NCBI GenBank assembly: GCA_017964325.1
Contig: JAGCSE010000109.1
Location: 1 to 22,117 of the forward strand
Origin: Victivallales bacterium
GTDB lineage: Bacteria; Verrucomicrobiota; Lentisphaeria; Oligosphaerales; Oligosphaeraceae
Reading direction: 5' to 3'
Length of the DNA stretch: 22,117 nt
The notes beneath the pieces were generated by a model that was not told where the DNA came from, ran no database searches, and saw only the letters and a program-made list of their open reading frames with translations. A program made the position numbers and the translations under genes. Shown piece by piece: positions 13,796-21,538 of the stretch (positions are counted from its first letter, which is position 1; each line of letters begins with the position of its first letter).

Positions 13796-15610
13796 ATGCA
13801 GAATACAATCGTCCCTGATTTTATTTTTGGCCAGAATCTCGAACACACTCGGGCCTGCGTCGCAGGCGGTATCAGCGCGCAGATATTGCGCAACCGCAAA
13901 TTCGCGGGCAAGCCGTCGCGCAACGGTGTCGCGTTGGACTGGCAGGGCGGCGGCGACAACGTCTTCTACGAACTGGTCCAGAGCGGCTATACGCGTCATG
14001 CGGCGCGCAACAGGATGTTCCGCCAGAATGAAATCAACAGCCTGTTCATCATGAATCTGTCGGATGACTACGCGGGAATCCATCAGATGGTCGGGCATCT
14101 GCGTTGCGGCGTCACCCATACCCTGAGAATCGTGGCAAAAACTTGCAACGGAGAACCTTGCGGGATTCGTCTGTTCGTCTCCGCATACGGTGAACGGCAT
14201 CTGCAGGATTTCGTCATCGACGGGACGGACTGGCGGACGATGCAGATGATGTTCACGACGGGATGGAGTGATGATTTCAAAGTCGCCATTCAGGTGGAGC
14301 CGGGCCATTCGGCGATCATCGGCGTGGCGTCGCTGATGCCGAACGACCATTTCCATGGAATGCGGCGGGACGTCGTCGAACGGCTGAAGGAGATCGGCAC
14401 GTCCGTCATCCGCTGGCCGGGCGGCAATTTCGCTGGCGAATACCGTTGGCGAGATGTGCTGCTGGATTGTGACCAACGCGCTCCGTTGCAGTCATATATG
14501 GAAATCGAGACGCAGACTCACACGCACGGCTACGACAACCATGAAATCAGCACGGACGATGTCATGGCGCTGTGCCGCGAGATCGGCGCCAAGCCGTTTT
14601 TCACCATCAACGCCGTGTGGGATTCGCCGGAAGAGACAGCGGCATGGGTGGAATACTGCAACGGCGACGAAACGACGCCCATGGGGCGGATCCGTGCGTC
14701 GCATGGATTCAGGGAGCCGTTCAACGTCAAACTGTGGTCGCTTGGCAACGAGATGGGATATGGCCACATGGAGGGGCCGCATACGCCGCAGGAATATGTG
14801 GAATTGGCGCGGCGGAACGCCGCCGCAATGCTGAAGGCGGATCCGACGCTGACGCTTGTGTCGTCCGGCCCGTATCCGAATCCGGACTGGACGAACGGCG
14901 CGGCGATTCCGCTGGAAGACATTGCGCCCATTAGCTCCCTGCATCATTATATGCAACCAGGCATACTGGACATGACGTCGCCTGAACGCACGAAGGCCGT
15001 TGTCCAGCGGATGATTGGATTGTCGGACGGACTGTTCCGTCTGGCGGAGAGATTCCGCGACCTTCTGCCGCCGACGCATCGTATCTCCTTCGACGAGTGG
15101 AACGTATGGTATAGTTGGTTCCGCAACACGGGCACGGGCGGCGGCATGCTGGCCTTGCGCGTCCTGCATGGTTTCATGAAGCATTGGCAGGATTGGCGGC
15201 TTGCCGTCGTGTGTTTCTTCCAGCCAGTCAACGAAGGTGCGATCGATGTTCTGTCGAATGGCGAAGATGCGCAACTGACCGCTATGGGACAGGCCATGTC
15301 ATTGGCGTCGAAGCACAAAGGAAACCGCATCGTGCAATTGCCAGGCATGCCGGAGGAATCATTTGTTTCGCAATGCGTGGACGGACGACTTGTCATCACG
15401 CTTGCGAACACAGATATGGAGAAAAGTCTGGAATGGAAGCTGCCGGAAGGATACGCCGTCGTCGAAATGGAAAGCGTCCTTCTGCAGGCGGAGTCCTTCC
15501 TGCCGTGTTCGACGTTTATGCGTAAACCGATAGAAAACGCGAATGACATCGTTTTGCCGCCGTTCAGCATGGCGCTGCTTGTGCTGGCAAATGTCACGTC
15601 TCGTAAGTGA
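13796..15610 (+). CDS. GH51-like alpha-L-arabinofuranosidase, cytoplasmic
   Basis: The protein has 604 residues from ATG 13796. This start fits the GH51 pattern (DFIFGQNLEHT, like the family's IYGHFIEH); an in-frame TTG at 13769 is less likely. No signal peptide is present, unlike its neighbours. The (beta/alpha)8 domain has RWPGGNF (206-212), the general acid/base Glu319 in WSLGNEMGYG, and the nucleophile Glu434 in SFDEWNVWY. The C-terminal ~130 residues form the usual GH51 beta domain. GH51 enzymes remove terminal L-arabinofuranose from arabinan, arabinoxylan or imported oligosaccharides. The cytoplasmic location suggests it acts on imported oligosaccharides. It lies downstream of the repeat-filled gap, 46 bases before the protease gene. 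Confidence 0.88.
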   Translation: MQNTIVPDFIFGQNLEHTRACVAGGISAQILRNRKFAGKPSRNGVALDWQGGGDNVFYELVQSGYTRHAARNRMFRQNEINSLFIMNLSDDYAGIHQMVGHLRCGVTHTLRIVAKTCNGEPCGIRLFVSAYGERHLQDFVIDGTDWRTMQMMFTTGWSDDFKVAIQVEPGHSAIIGVASLMPNDHFHGMRRDVVERLKEIGTSVIRWPGGNFAGEYRWRDVLLDCDQRAPLQSYMEIETQTHTHGYDNHEISTDDVMALCREIGAKPFFTINAVWDSPEETAAWVEYCNGDETTPMGRIRASHGFREPFNVKLWSLGNEMGYGHMEGPHTPQEYVELARRNAAAMLKADPTLTLVSSGPYPNPDWTNGAAIPLEDIAPISSLHHYMQPGILDMTSPERTKAVVQRMIGLSDGLFRLAERFRDLLPPTHRISFDEWNVWYSWFRNTGTGGGMLALRVLHGFMKHWQDWRLAVVCFFQPVNEGAIDVLSNGEDAQLTAMGQAMSLASKHKGNRIVQLPGMPEESFVSQCVDGRLVITLANTDMEKSLEWKLPEGYAVVEMESVLLQAESFLPCSTFMRKPIENANDIVLPPFSMALLVLANVTSRK

Positions 15611-15656
15611 AATTTTGTAAGTAATTAATATTGTTTTATTTGCCTTTGATTGTTTC

Positions 15657-18008
15657 ATGAGCCGTTTTTCAAAATTAATTCTAGTTCTGTTAATTGCAGG
15701 AGCTTGTGCAAGTGCAAAGACTGTGTCGGTGGACGAGGCGCATACAGCGGCCGCAACATGGCTTGCCAGCAATGCGACAGATGATGGACAGTCTCGCAAC
15801 ATTCTATCCATTATGCAGTTGCAAAATGCAATTGGTGCTCCTATTCCTTTGTATTACATCTCTTTGTCTCCAACTGGATATATAGTCATGACAGCGGATG
15901 ATTCACTGCCGCCTGTCATTGCATTTTCATGGACTTCCAGACGACAAAAGCCTGCCCTTGGCACGCCATTCCATTCACTGCTTCAACGTCAGGGAAAAGA
16001 GTTTGACAGTGAACTGTCGGTATTTACGAGAAGTTATGTCGGCGATGACCTTGAAAACATCATCACATGGAATCGCCTGTTGAACAAAGCTGAAACACGC
16101 GCCGACAATGGATCGTCCTTAATCGTCCCCGTGCTTTTTGAAATGACATGGCATCAGGAGGAACCGTTCAATCTGCTTTGCCCGATGGATGATGTTGGCA
16201 ACAAGGCGGTATGCGGCTGTGTTCCGTTGGCCCTTGCGGAGGTTATGAACTATCATGAATGGCCGCCCAGAGGACGGGAAATCAAACGTTGGGAAGACAA
16301 AAAGAGCTCCATCAAGGCCAAGTTGGAGACAAGTTTTTCGGTTGATTTCAACTGGCAAAACATTCTGCCTAAATATTCTGATGACATTATTGACGAAAAC
16401 AGCATGGAAGTAGCCAAACTGCTTATTAGGCTGGGCATTCTTTGCGAAGCGGACTATGACGAAGAAACGGGGGCATACACGGAAAACATCGTTGAATATT
16501 TGCCGCGGTTCCTTCATTATTCGACACCGATTCTCACAAAACGCGACTGGAGGTATCCTAACAAGCTGTCGGAACTTGTCATAAAGGATTTGAAAAAAGG
16601 GCTTCCCGTTCTTGTCTCCAGCGACCAGCATCAGTATGTGGCATGCGGTCTTAAGATGGACGACAACAAATACTACTGCTATTTCAACTATGGCTGGGGC
16701 GGCGAAGACGATGGTTGGTATCTTCTGTTCGGAGGATATTACAATCGGCCATTCGACGATATACTGACCAATATCGAACCTGCTCCCGTCCCGCTGTTTC
16801 GCCCTATCGACAGACGGCAGCCGCCAGGAGCCGTCATCGAATGGGATTTCCCCAGGCGGCTGGCGGTGGAGGCGTTTCGCTTATCGGTTGAACAGGATGG
16901 TATTACGACGGAGCTTAGCGCATCCATTCCTCCAGAAGACCGTTCCTATGCGTTGGATTCTTCGTTGACAGGCTATCTCGTGTTGCGGCTCCAGGCGATG
17001 GTCGGCGGAGAATGGCAGAGTGTATCCGAGCCTTTGGAATTGGACATCGGTGATTATGATGAAGAGCCGTTTCAAGTTTTTGCGAACGTGTTTGCGAACG
17101 AAAATGACACCATGGACATTGAAATCCATTCCAACCACTGCATCGCAGATGTCAATGTCACTATGCTACGGCCTGATTTGTTTCCACAAGTAACGGTAAA
17201 TCATGTAGATGAGTCGCCGTATGCTCTTGTTTCATGCTCGAAGCCGTCGAAGCCATTGGATCATTCACTGGCCACGATCAACGTCATGGACACGCAAGGC
17301 AACGGGAAAAAAATGGATGTCTGGTTGAACATGGAATCGCTGTCCGCAAGGTCATTTACTATTGATGAGATACCTGAAAAATGCGGCGATGGCGGCAATG
17401 GAGATATCCTATTGAAGATAAAATCCAATGCTTGTTGGAGGATTGAATCGGATGTGGAATGGTTTTCATTCCAAAAATCACAAGGAATGGGGGATGCGGA
17501 AATTCGCATGGATTTTGTTGCCAATCCCTCTACAGAAGAACGAATAGGAACAATTCGTGTTTTTTATGAAAATGACTGTGAAGCCATGTCGTTCACAGTC
17601 AGCCAGCCATCAGGCTTCATGGAGTCGCAGATTTCCCTCAGGGCTGGTTGGAATCTACTTTCCCTGCCAGGGAGGCCGACACCTGAAGCCATGGATATCC
17701 TATTGGCTTATCCCATTTTCCAATATGAACAAAAAAGTCGGACATACTCGAGACCGCAGAAAATGTTGGAAGCCACCCCTTATTGGATATATGCACAAGA
17801 AAAAAGCATTGTCGTTCTTCCCATGGTCAAATCACATCGACCTTTGGTTTTGAGCAGATATGGATGGAATTTTGTCGGCGTGACGGATGAACAGGCATTG
17901 CCGGAAGGGTATTTTGCCTGGCAATGGAACGGTCATGCCTATGTTTTGTCTGAACCGACAATGCTCGAGCCTGGAAAAGCCTATTGGATTATATTGGATA
18001 AACAATGA
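15657..18008 (+). CDS. Secreted C10 (streptopain-like) cysteine protease with BACON-like domain
   Basis: The protein has 783 residues. A Sec signal (MSRFSKLILVLLIAGACASA) is followed by an N-terminal inhibitory region (about 21-150), as in SpeB-type zymogens. The C10 catalytic domain (about 153-375) has TWHQEEPFN (164-172), Cys188 in CGCVPLALAEVM, His325 in DQHQYVACG and FNYGWGG (343-349), matching streptopain's Cys, His and WGWGG regions. Residues ~565-650 look like a BACON domain (CWRIESDVEWFSF...IRVFYEND...FTVSQ). The C-terminal ~130 residues contain two GWN segments (GWNLLSLPG at 664-672 and GWNFVGV) and may be an anchoring or binding domain. The DNA appears more AT-rich than its neighbours, and no Shine-Dalgarno is obvious. 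Its stop overlaps an upstream ATG of the next frame (ATGA, 18005-18008). Confidence 0.85.
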   Translation: MSRFSKLILVLLIAGACASAKTVSVDEAHTAAATWLASNATDDGQSRNILSIMQLQNAIGAPIPLYYISLSPTGYIVMTADDSLPPVIAFSWTSRRQKPALGTPFHSLLQRQGKEFDSELSVFTRSYVGDDLENIITWNRLLNKAETRADNGSSLIVPVLFEMTWHQEEPFNLLCPMDDVGNKAVCGCVPLALAEVMNYHEWPPRGREIKRWEDKKSSIKAKLETSFSVDFNWQNILPKYSDDIIDENSMEVAKLLIRLGILCEADYDEETGAYTENIVEYLPRFLHYSTPILTKRDWRYPNKLSELVIKDLKKGLPVLVSSDQHQYVACGLKMDDNKYYCYFNYGWGGEDDGWYLLFGGYYNRPFDDILTNIEPAPVPLFRPIDRRQPPGAVIEWDFPRRLAVEAFRLSVEQDGITTELSASIPPEDRSYALDSSLTGYLVLRLQAMVGGEWQSVSEPLELDIGDYDEEPFQVFANVFANENDTMDIEIHSNHCIADVNVTMLRPDLFPQVTVNHVDESPYALVSCSKPSKPLDHSLATINVMDTQGNGKKMDVWLNMESLSARSFTIDEIPEKCGDGGNGDILLKIKSNACWRIESDVEWFSFQKSQGMGDAEIRMDFVANPSTEERIGTIRVFYENDCEAMSFTVSQPSGFMESQISLRAGWNLLSLPGRPTPEAMDILLAYPIFQYEQKSRTYSRPQKMLEATPYWIYAQEKSIVVLPMVKSHRPLVLSRYGWNFVGVTDEQALPEGYFAWQWNGHAYVLSEPTMLEPGKAYWIILDKQ

Positions 18009-18028
18009 ATACAAAGGATTTACATAAA

Positions 18029-20641
18029 ATGAAACAGTTGCTGTCCTTCGTCTTGACATTGTTCACATTCGTTGCCGTTCTTCAGGCGGAAATCCGGCCA
18101 GGCGAGAATCTTCTCGTCAACGGCGAGATGAAGGGGAAGGCGTTCAATCCGTTTTCGGGCGAACCGGCCAAGACGCCAGACAACTGGATCGCGACGGGAG
18201 CCTTGGACGGCATCACGTTCTTCGTGGAAGACGAGAAGAACGGGCAGGGCTATGTGCAATTCACCCAGAAGGATACGGCGAAGCCATGGCCGGAGGTCGT
18301 CATCAAGCAGGCGGGCGTGAAACTGGTTGAAGGGGAGAAATACCGCCTGTCGGCGATGGTCCGGACGAAGGGCTTTGAAAGTCCGCACTGCGGTGTTGTC
18401 GTCTATGACCGTGGTTGGTATCATGACGTCGGCGTCAGAAAATTTCCGAAGGATTCCGACTGGACGACCGTGTCGGCGGACGTGACGATGCTGCCCGTGA
18501 ACGGCGGCGTTTATACGTTCGCGGTGTTCGCATGCGATTTCAAGGGGACGGTTGAATTCAAGAATCTCAAGCTGGAGGCGTTGACGGAAAAGGCGTTGGC
18601 GGAATCGGGCAAGAGCGAAATCGTCAATCTCGCGAGCAAGCCTGTTCTCATTCCATGGCAGCCGCTTCTCAATCAGATCCCGCTTCCGGAAAAAGGGCTG
18701 TTCGACTGGCTTACGGGGGCGCGTCATCCGCAGATGGATTTCTGGTTCAATGGATTGCTTCCAGACGGCGGCGTGTACGGCGATTTCGACATCCGCTATA
18801 CCGTTGATGATTGTCCGGCGGAAAGCGTTGTGCTGCAGAGCGGAAAGAACACGCTTGTCTTCCATAACGGCGTGAAGGAAGGCGATTTCAAACTGGCGGT
18901 TTCGCTCGTCAATCGCGCAAGCGGAAACGTCGTCTTGAAGCAGGACTACACGGCCACGTTCATCCGCCCGGTGAAGACTTCCGCGAAGGGCCACAAACGG
19001 CTGAACAATCTGGTCGTCGAAATCCTGAACAAGCCGTTGAAACGGAGCGACGCCGAGCAGACCTTCCGTTTCTGCACCGTGCGGGACGGATGGGTGTTCA
19101 TCGCCGCGCAGGATGCCGCCGCCGATTCATTGGAAATCACGCTGGACGGCAAGCTGACCATCATCACCGCCAAAACGCCGCGGCTTGAGACGTTCCGTGA
19201 CATTCTCAAAGGCGACCACACGCTCACCGTCAAAGGCGCGAAAAATGGCGGACAGCTCGTCATCCGCTCCATTCCAGAAATTTACAATTACAAGCCATGC
19301 TGCAACAGCATGGTGTCCGAAAATCCGCCGTACGACTGGGATTTCCAGAACAAATACGTCCATTACGCCGTCACGACGCACAACGACGGCATCGTGCCAG
19401 CGGAACATCAAAAGGAGTTTTTCGACGCGGGCTACAAATGGATCGACAGTATCGGGACGGTCTATATTTCAGCTGACGATCTTGTCAAGAGGCTGAATGA
19501 GTGCAAGGGGATGAACGCGCCTCAGTATCAAGGAGTTAGCTGTGACGAACAGTTCTTCGGTAACTACGCCTCCATTCTGCCGTTTACGGAGGGCATGAAG
19601 CGATTCGTCTCGAAAAACGACCATGTGACGTACACATGGATCACCGGAAAGCCTTCCGTTCCAGGCGTCGACAATGATTTTCTGGCCGCCTGCGTCAATA
19701 CGTGTCATGGTCGTGGACGGCTCATTTCGGAAGTCTATTGCCGCACGCTGCCCACGCTGGAGGAGGCGAAGGCCTATCTGAATGACGCCATCGTCGAAAG
19801 GACGGCCAGTTTCAAAAAGTACTATCCGGACATCATCGACCACTGGGGGCTGATTTTCGGCAATTTCATCCAGATACCGGTCATTTCGCTGGCCCACCAT
19901 CCGAACGTCGATTACAAATATTATCTGGACATGCAGTTCAATCTTTTGGCGAACCATCCGGAATGCAAGGATATGGCGATTACAGGTTATTGGGGGACAA
20001 GGCATTGCGACTTTGAACTCTATCGCTGGTGCTTCATGCTGACGCGCCATTACTGCATAGAAGGCAAGAAGACCATGCTGTCGGACGAATACGGATTTTC
20101 ATACTCCCCTGGGCACATCGTCAACGGCGATTTCGTCAATGGCTTGCAGAATTGGCAGGCCGTCGGAAACGTGACGACAGGCAAGATGGACGAATATGCG
20201 CATAAGAGCCAAGACCGCTGGAGTGCGCCGCGCGGCGTCGGCGACACGTTCGCCATTTTGATGAAGGAAGGCGACGAGACGAGTTCCGTTTCACAAATTG
20301 CGAAAGGCTTCACGCCCGGCAGATATTACTGTCTGCAATTTGCCGCGGTTGATTACAACGAATTGAAAGACAACAAGTTCAATCCGCATCGCATCGGCAT
20401 CGATGTCACGCTGGGGGATGGCGCGGAGATCGACGACGCGCAGTCATGGGTGCATGTGGACAAGCGGGAGTGGGGGCAGTACAAGCATAACAACCATGTT
20501 CCGAAATGCAATCTGCACCATGTCGTGTTCAAGGCGACGAAGCCTGAAATTTCAGTGGCCATTCATAATGGAAAGGCTGTCAAAGGTGAAGCTGTCGCCG
20601 TGAACTACGTCATGCTGAATCCGTTTTTGACGGAGAAGTAG
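18029..20641 (+). CDS. Large secreted uncharacterised protein: CBM4/9-like, TIM-barrel-like, CBM4/9-like
   Basis: The protein has 870 residues from ATG 18029. That start gives a clean Sec signal (MKQLLSFVLTLFTFVAVLQA) and has AAAGGA (18013-18018) upstream; ATG 18005 would add eight residues and overlap the previous stop. Residues ~25-185 resemble a CBM4/9 jelly roll (ENLLVNGEM...LVEGEKYRLSAMVRT...VEFKNLKLEAL). A beta-rich middle part follows. Residues ~430-690 look like an alpha/beta barrel with YQGVSCDEQFFGN (500-512), in which Glu507 is the best candidate catalytic acid, and HWGLIFGNF. The final ~170 residues (from HIVNGDF) look like another CBM. No known family was recognised. It is the last gene of the cluster and is followed by a twin hairpin. 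Confidence 0.75.
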   Translation: MKQLLSFVLTLFTFVAVLQAEIRPGENLLVNGEMKGKAFNPFSGEPAKTPDNWIATGALDGITFFVEDEKNGQGYVQFTQKDTAKPWPEVVIKQAGVKLVEGEKYRLSAMVRTKGFESPHCGVVVYDRGWYHDVGVRKFPKDSDWTTVSADVTMLPVNGGVYTFAVFACDFKGTVEFKNLKLEALTEKALAESGKSEIVNLASKPVLIPWQPLLNQIPLPEKGLFDWLTGARHPQMDFWFNGLLPDGGVYGDFDIRYTVDDCPAESVVLQSGKNTLVFHNGVKEGDFKLAVSLVNRASGNVVLKQDYTATFIRPVKTSAKGHKRLNNLVVEILNKPLKRSDAEQTFRFCTVRDGWVFIAAQDAAADSLEITLDGKLTIITAKTPRLETFRDILKGDHTLTVKGAKNGGQLVIRSIPEIYNYKPCCNSMVSENPPYDWDFQNKYVHYAVTTHNDGIVPAEHQKEFFDAGYKWIDSIGTVYISADDLVKRLNECKGMNAPQYQGVSCDEQFFGNYASILPFTEGMKRFVSKNDHVTYTWITGKPSVPGVDNDFLAACVNTCHGRGRLISEVYCRTLPTLEEAKAYLNDAIVERTASFKKYYPDIIDHWGLIFGNFIQIPVISLAHHPNVDYKYYLDMQFNLLANHPECKDMAITGYWGTRHCDFELYRWCFMLTRHYCIEGKKTMLSDEYGFSYSPGHIVNGDFVNGLQNWQAVGNVTTGKMDEYAHKSQDRWSAPRGVGDTFAILMKEGDETSSVSQIAKGFTPGRYYCLQFAAVDYNELKDNKFNPHRIGIDVTLGDGAEIDDAQSWVHVDKREWGQYKHNNHVPKCNLHHVVFKATKPEISVAIHNGKAVKGEAVAVNYVMLNPFLTEK

Positions 20642-20680
20642 CAAGGGCGTCCCGCCCTTGACAAGGCCGAGACGGCCTTG
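20642..20680. repeat. Twin hairpin, REP-like; possible end of the glycan transcript
   Basis: Two perfect 8-base-pair hairpins stand side by side: CAAGGGCG-TCC-CGCCCTTG (20642-20660) and CAAGGCCG-AGA-CGGCCTTG (20662-20680). The first carries, in inverted form, the GGCGGGACGC core seen at 522 and 6921. It begins directly after the stop codon of the 18029 gene. There is no T-run, so it is not a classical terminator, but it could stop transcription or protect the mRNA end. The convergent vapC gene ends at 20722. Confidence 0.8.
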
Positions 20681-20721
20681 CTACCCTATGCTGAATTCGT
20701 CTTTGATGGCGAAATAATTGT

Positions 20722-21129
20722 TTACGGTTGTGTTTTGACCCAATTTGCCAGTTTTAGATTATGAATACGGGAAAAATGGGCGGTATTGTTTGTTACGAGA
20801 ACATCATTTTCCACGATAGCGGAAGCAGCAATCATTATATCCATGGAACCAATTAAGTTGCCTTGCATCTCAAGTGCATTCCTTAACTGTGCATACACTA
20901 TTGCTGCTTCGGCATTCCATCCGATGCATTGAACCAAGTTGCAAAAAGCCTGTACTTTTTGGGTTATGATAAGGCTGTTTCGCTTCATGGCTCCATATTG
21001 CAATTCCGCAACGGTTATGGTGGAAATGCATACATTCGGGAAGGATGTGACAAATGCATCCGTGACTTCTGAACGATCTCCGCGAATAAGGTAAGAGGAG
21101 ATATCCGTGTCAAGCATGTAGCGGTTCAT
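20722..21129 (-). CDS. vapC: VapC-type PIN-domain toxin ribonuclease
   Basis: The 135-residue length is typical of VapC. PIN-domain metal-binding acids are visible: Asp7 (MLDTDI), Glu42 (TVAELQYG) and Asp97 (GSMDIMIAASA), followed by the common LVTNNTAHFSRI segment (111-122), where Asn replaces the Asp of many relatives. VapC toxins cut tRNA or rRNA in the cytoplasm and are held inactive by VapB. The ATG shares one base with the TAA stop of vapB (TAATG), so translation is coupled and no separate ribosome binding site is needed. Confidence 0.93.
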   Translation of the reverse strand: MNRYMLDTDISSYLIRGDRSEVTDAFVTSFPNVCISTITVAELQYGAMKRNSLIITQKVQAFCNLVQCIGWNAEAAIVYAQLRNALEMQGNLIGSMDIMIAASAIVENDVLVTNNTAHFSRIHNLKLANWVKTQP

Positions 21130-21362
21130 TAGAAAAAATCCCTTTCTTGAATCTTCTGCATGTCTTCACGGTCGATTTGGAAATCAGGGCATGTTGGCAT
21201 TTCAAGAAAAGCCCGCAAAGCAGCCTTCTTGTCGGAAATCGGAGACAGGATGATACTGTTGCCTTGACGTCTGATTTCCACTTCGTCGGTATTGAATCTG
21301 TATTTTTTGGGGATACGGACGGCTTGTGAACGCCCTGTCATGAATATTTTGGTTGTTTCCAT
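21129..21362 (-). CDS. vapB: VapB-type antitoxin, AbrB/SpoVT fold
   Basis: This 77-residue protein is upstream of and overlaps vapC by one base. The N-terminal half (TKIFMTGRSQAVRIPKKYRF) is the swapped-hairpin AbrB/VagC DNA-binding motif, with the usual GRSQAVRIPK core. The acidic C-terminus (CPDFQIDREDMQKIQERDFF) would wrap the toxin. GAGAGG at 21371-21376 on the minus strand is a good ribosome binding site. The protein is expected to neutralise VapC and, with it, repress the promoter through the palindrome at 21394-21415. Confidence 0.93.
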   Translation of the reverse strand: METTKIFMTGRSQAVRIPKKYRFNTDEVEIRRQGNSIILSPISDKKAALRAFLEMPTCPDFQIDREDMQKIQERDFF

Positions 21363-21393
21363 GTTTGCACCTCTCTTTTTCAGACATTTTTAC

Positions 21394-21415
21394 GATATCT
21401 ACTATAATAGATATC
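21394..21415. promoter_or_regulatory. Palindromic operator of vapBC
   Basis: GATATCTA (21394-21401) and TAGATATC (21408-21415) are perfect inverted arms around a 6-base centre. They lie 32 bases upstream of the vapB ATG and cover the proposed -10 box. This is the usual geometry for autoregulation by a VapBC complex. Confidence 0.75.
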
Positions 21416-21433
21416 ATAAATGTGAAAAATCAA
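21404..21433 (-). promoter_or_regulatory. Promoter of vapBC
   Basis: On the minus strand, TTGATT (21428-21433) and TATTAT (21404-21409) are separated by 18 bases, each close to the -35/-10 consensus. The -10 lies inside the palindromic operator. Transcription would start near 21397, leaving a leader of about 35 bases. Confidence 0.6.
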
Positions 21434-21482
21434 GAAAATTCTTGCCGTGCAAATCATTTGGGGAGTTTCTGGGGTGTTTCCC

Positions 21483-21536
21483 AAAAAACGGCAGCGACGG
21501 CGTCGTCACCGTCAACGGTGAGGACGCCGTCGCTGC
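21483..21536 (-). terminator. Intrinsic terminator of thiH
   Basis: A 14-base-pair perfect stem (21491-21504 with 21523-21536) is extended by six more pairs after one G-G mismatch, with a TCAA loop on the plus strand. On the minus strand it is followed by TTTTTT (21483-21488). It lies two bases beyond the thiH stop, a strong factor-independent terminator. Confidence 0.9.
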
Positions 21537-21538
21537 AT

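Noticed and set aside
20642..20680. Classical intrinsic terminator
   Set aside because: Two good hairpins are present but no T tract follows on either strand, so it is listed as a REP-like twin hairpin instead.
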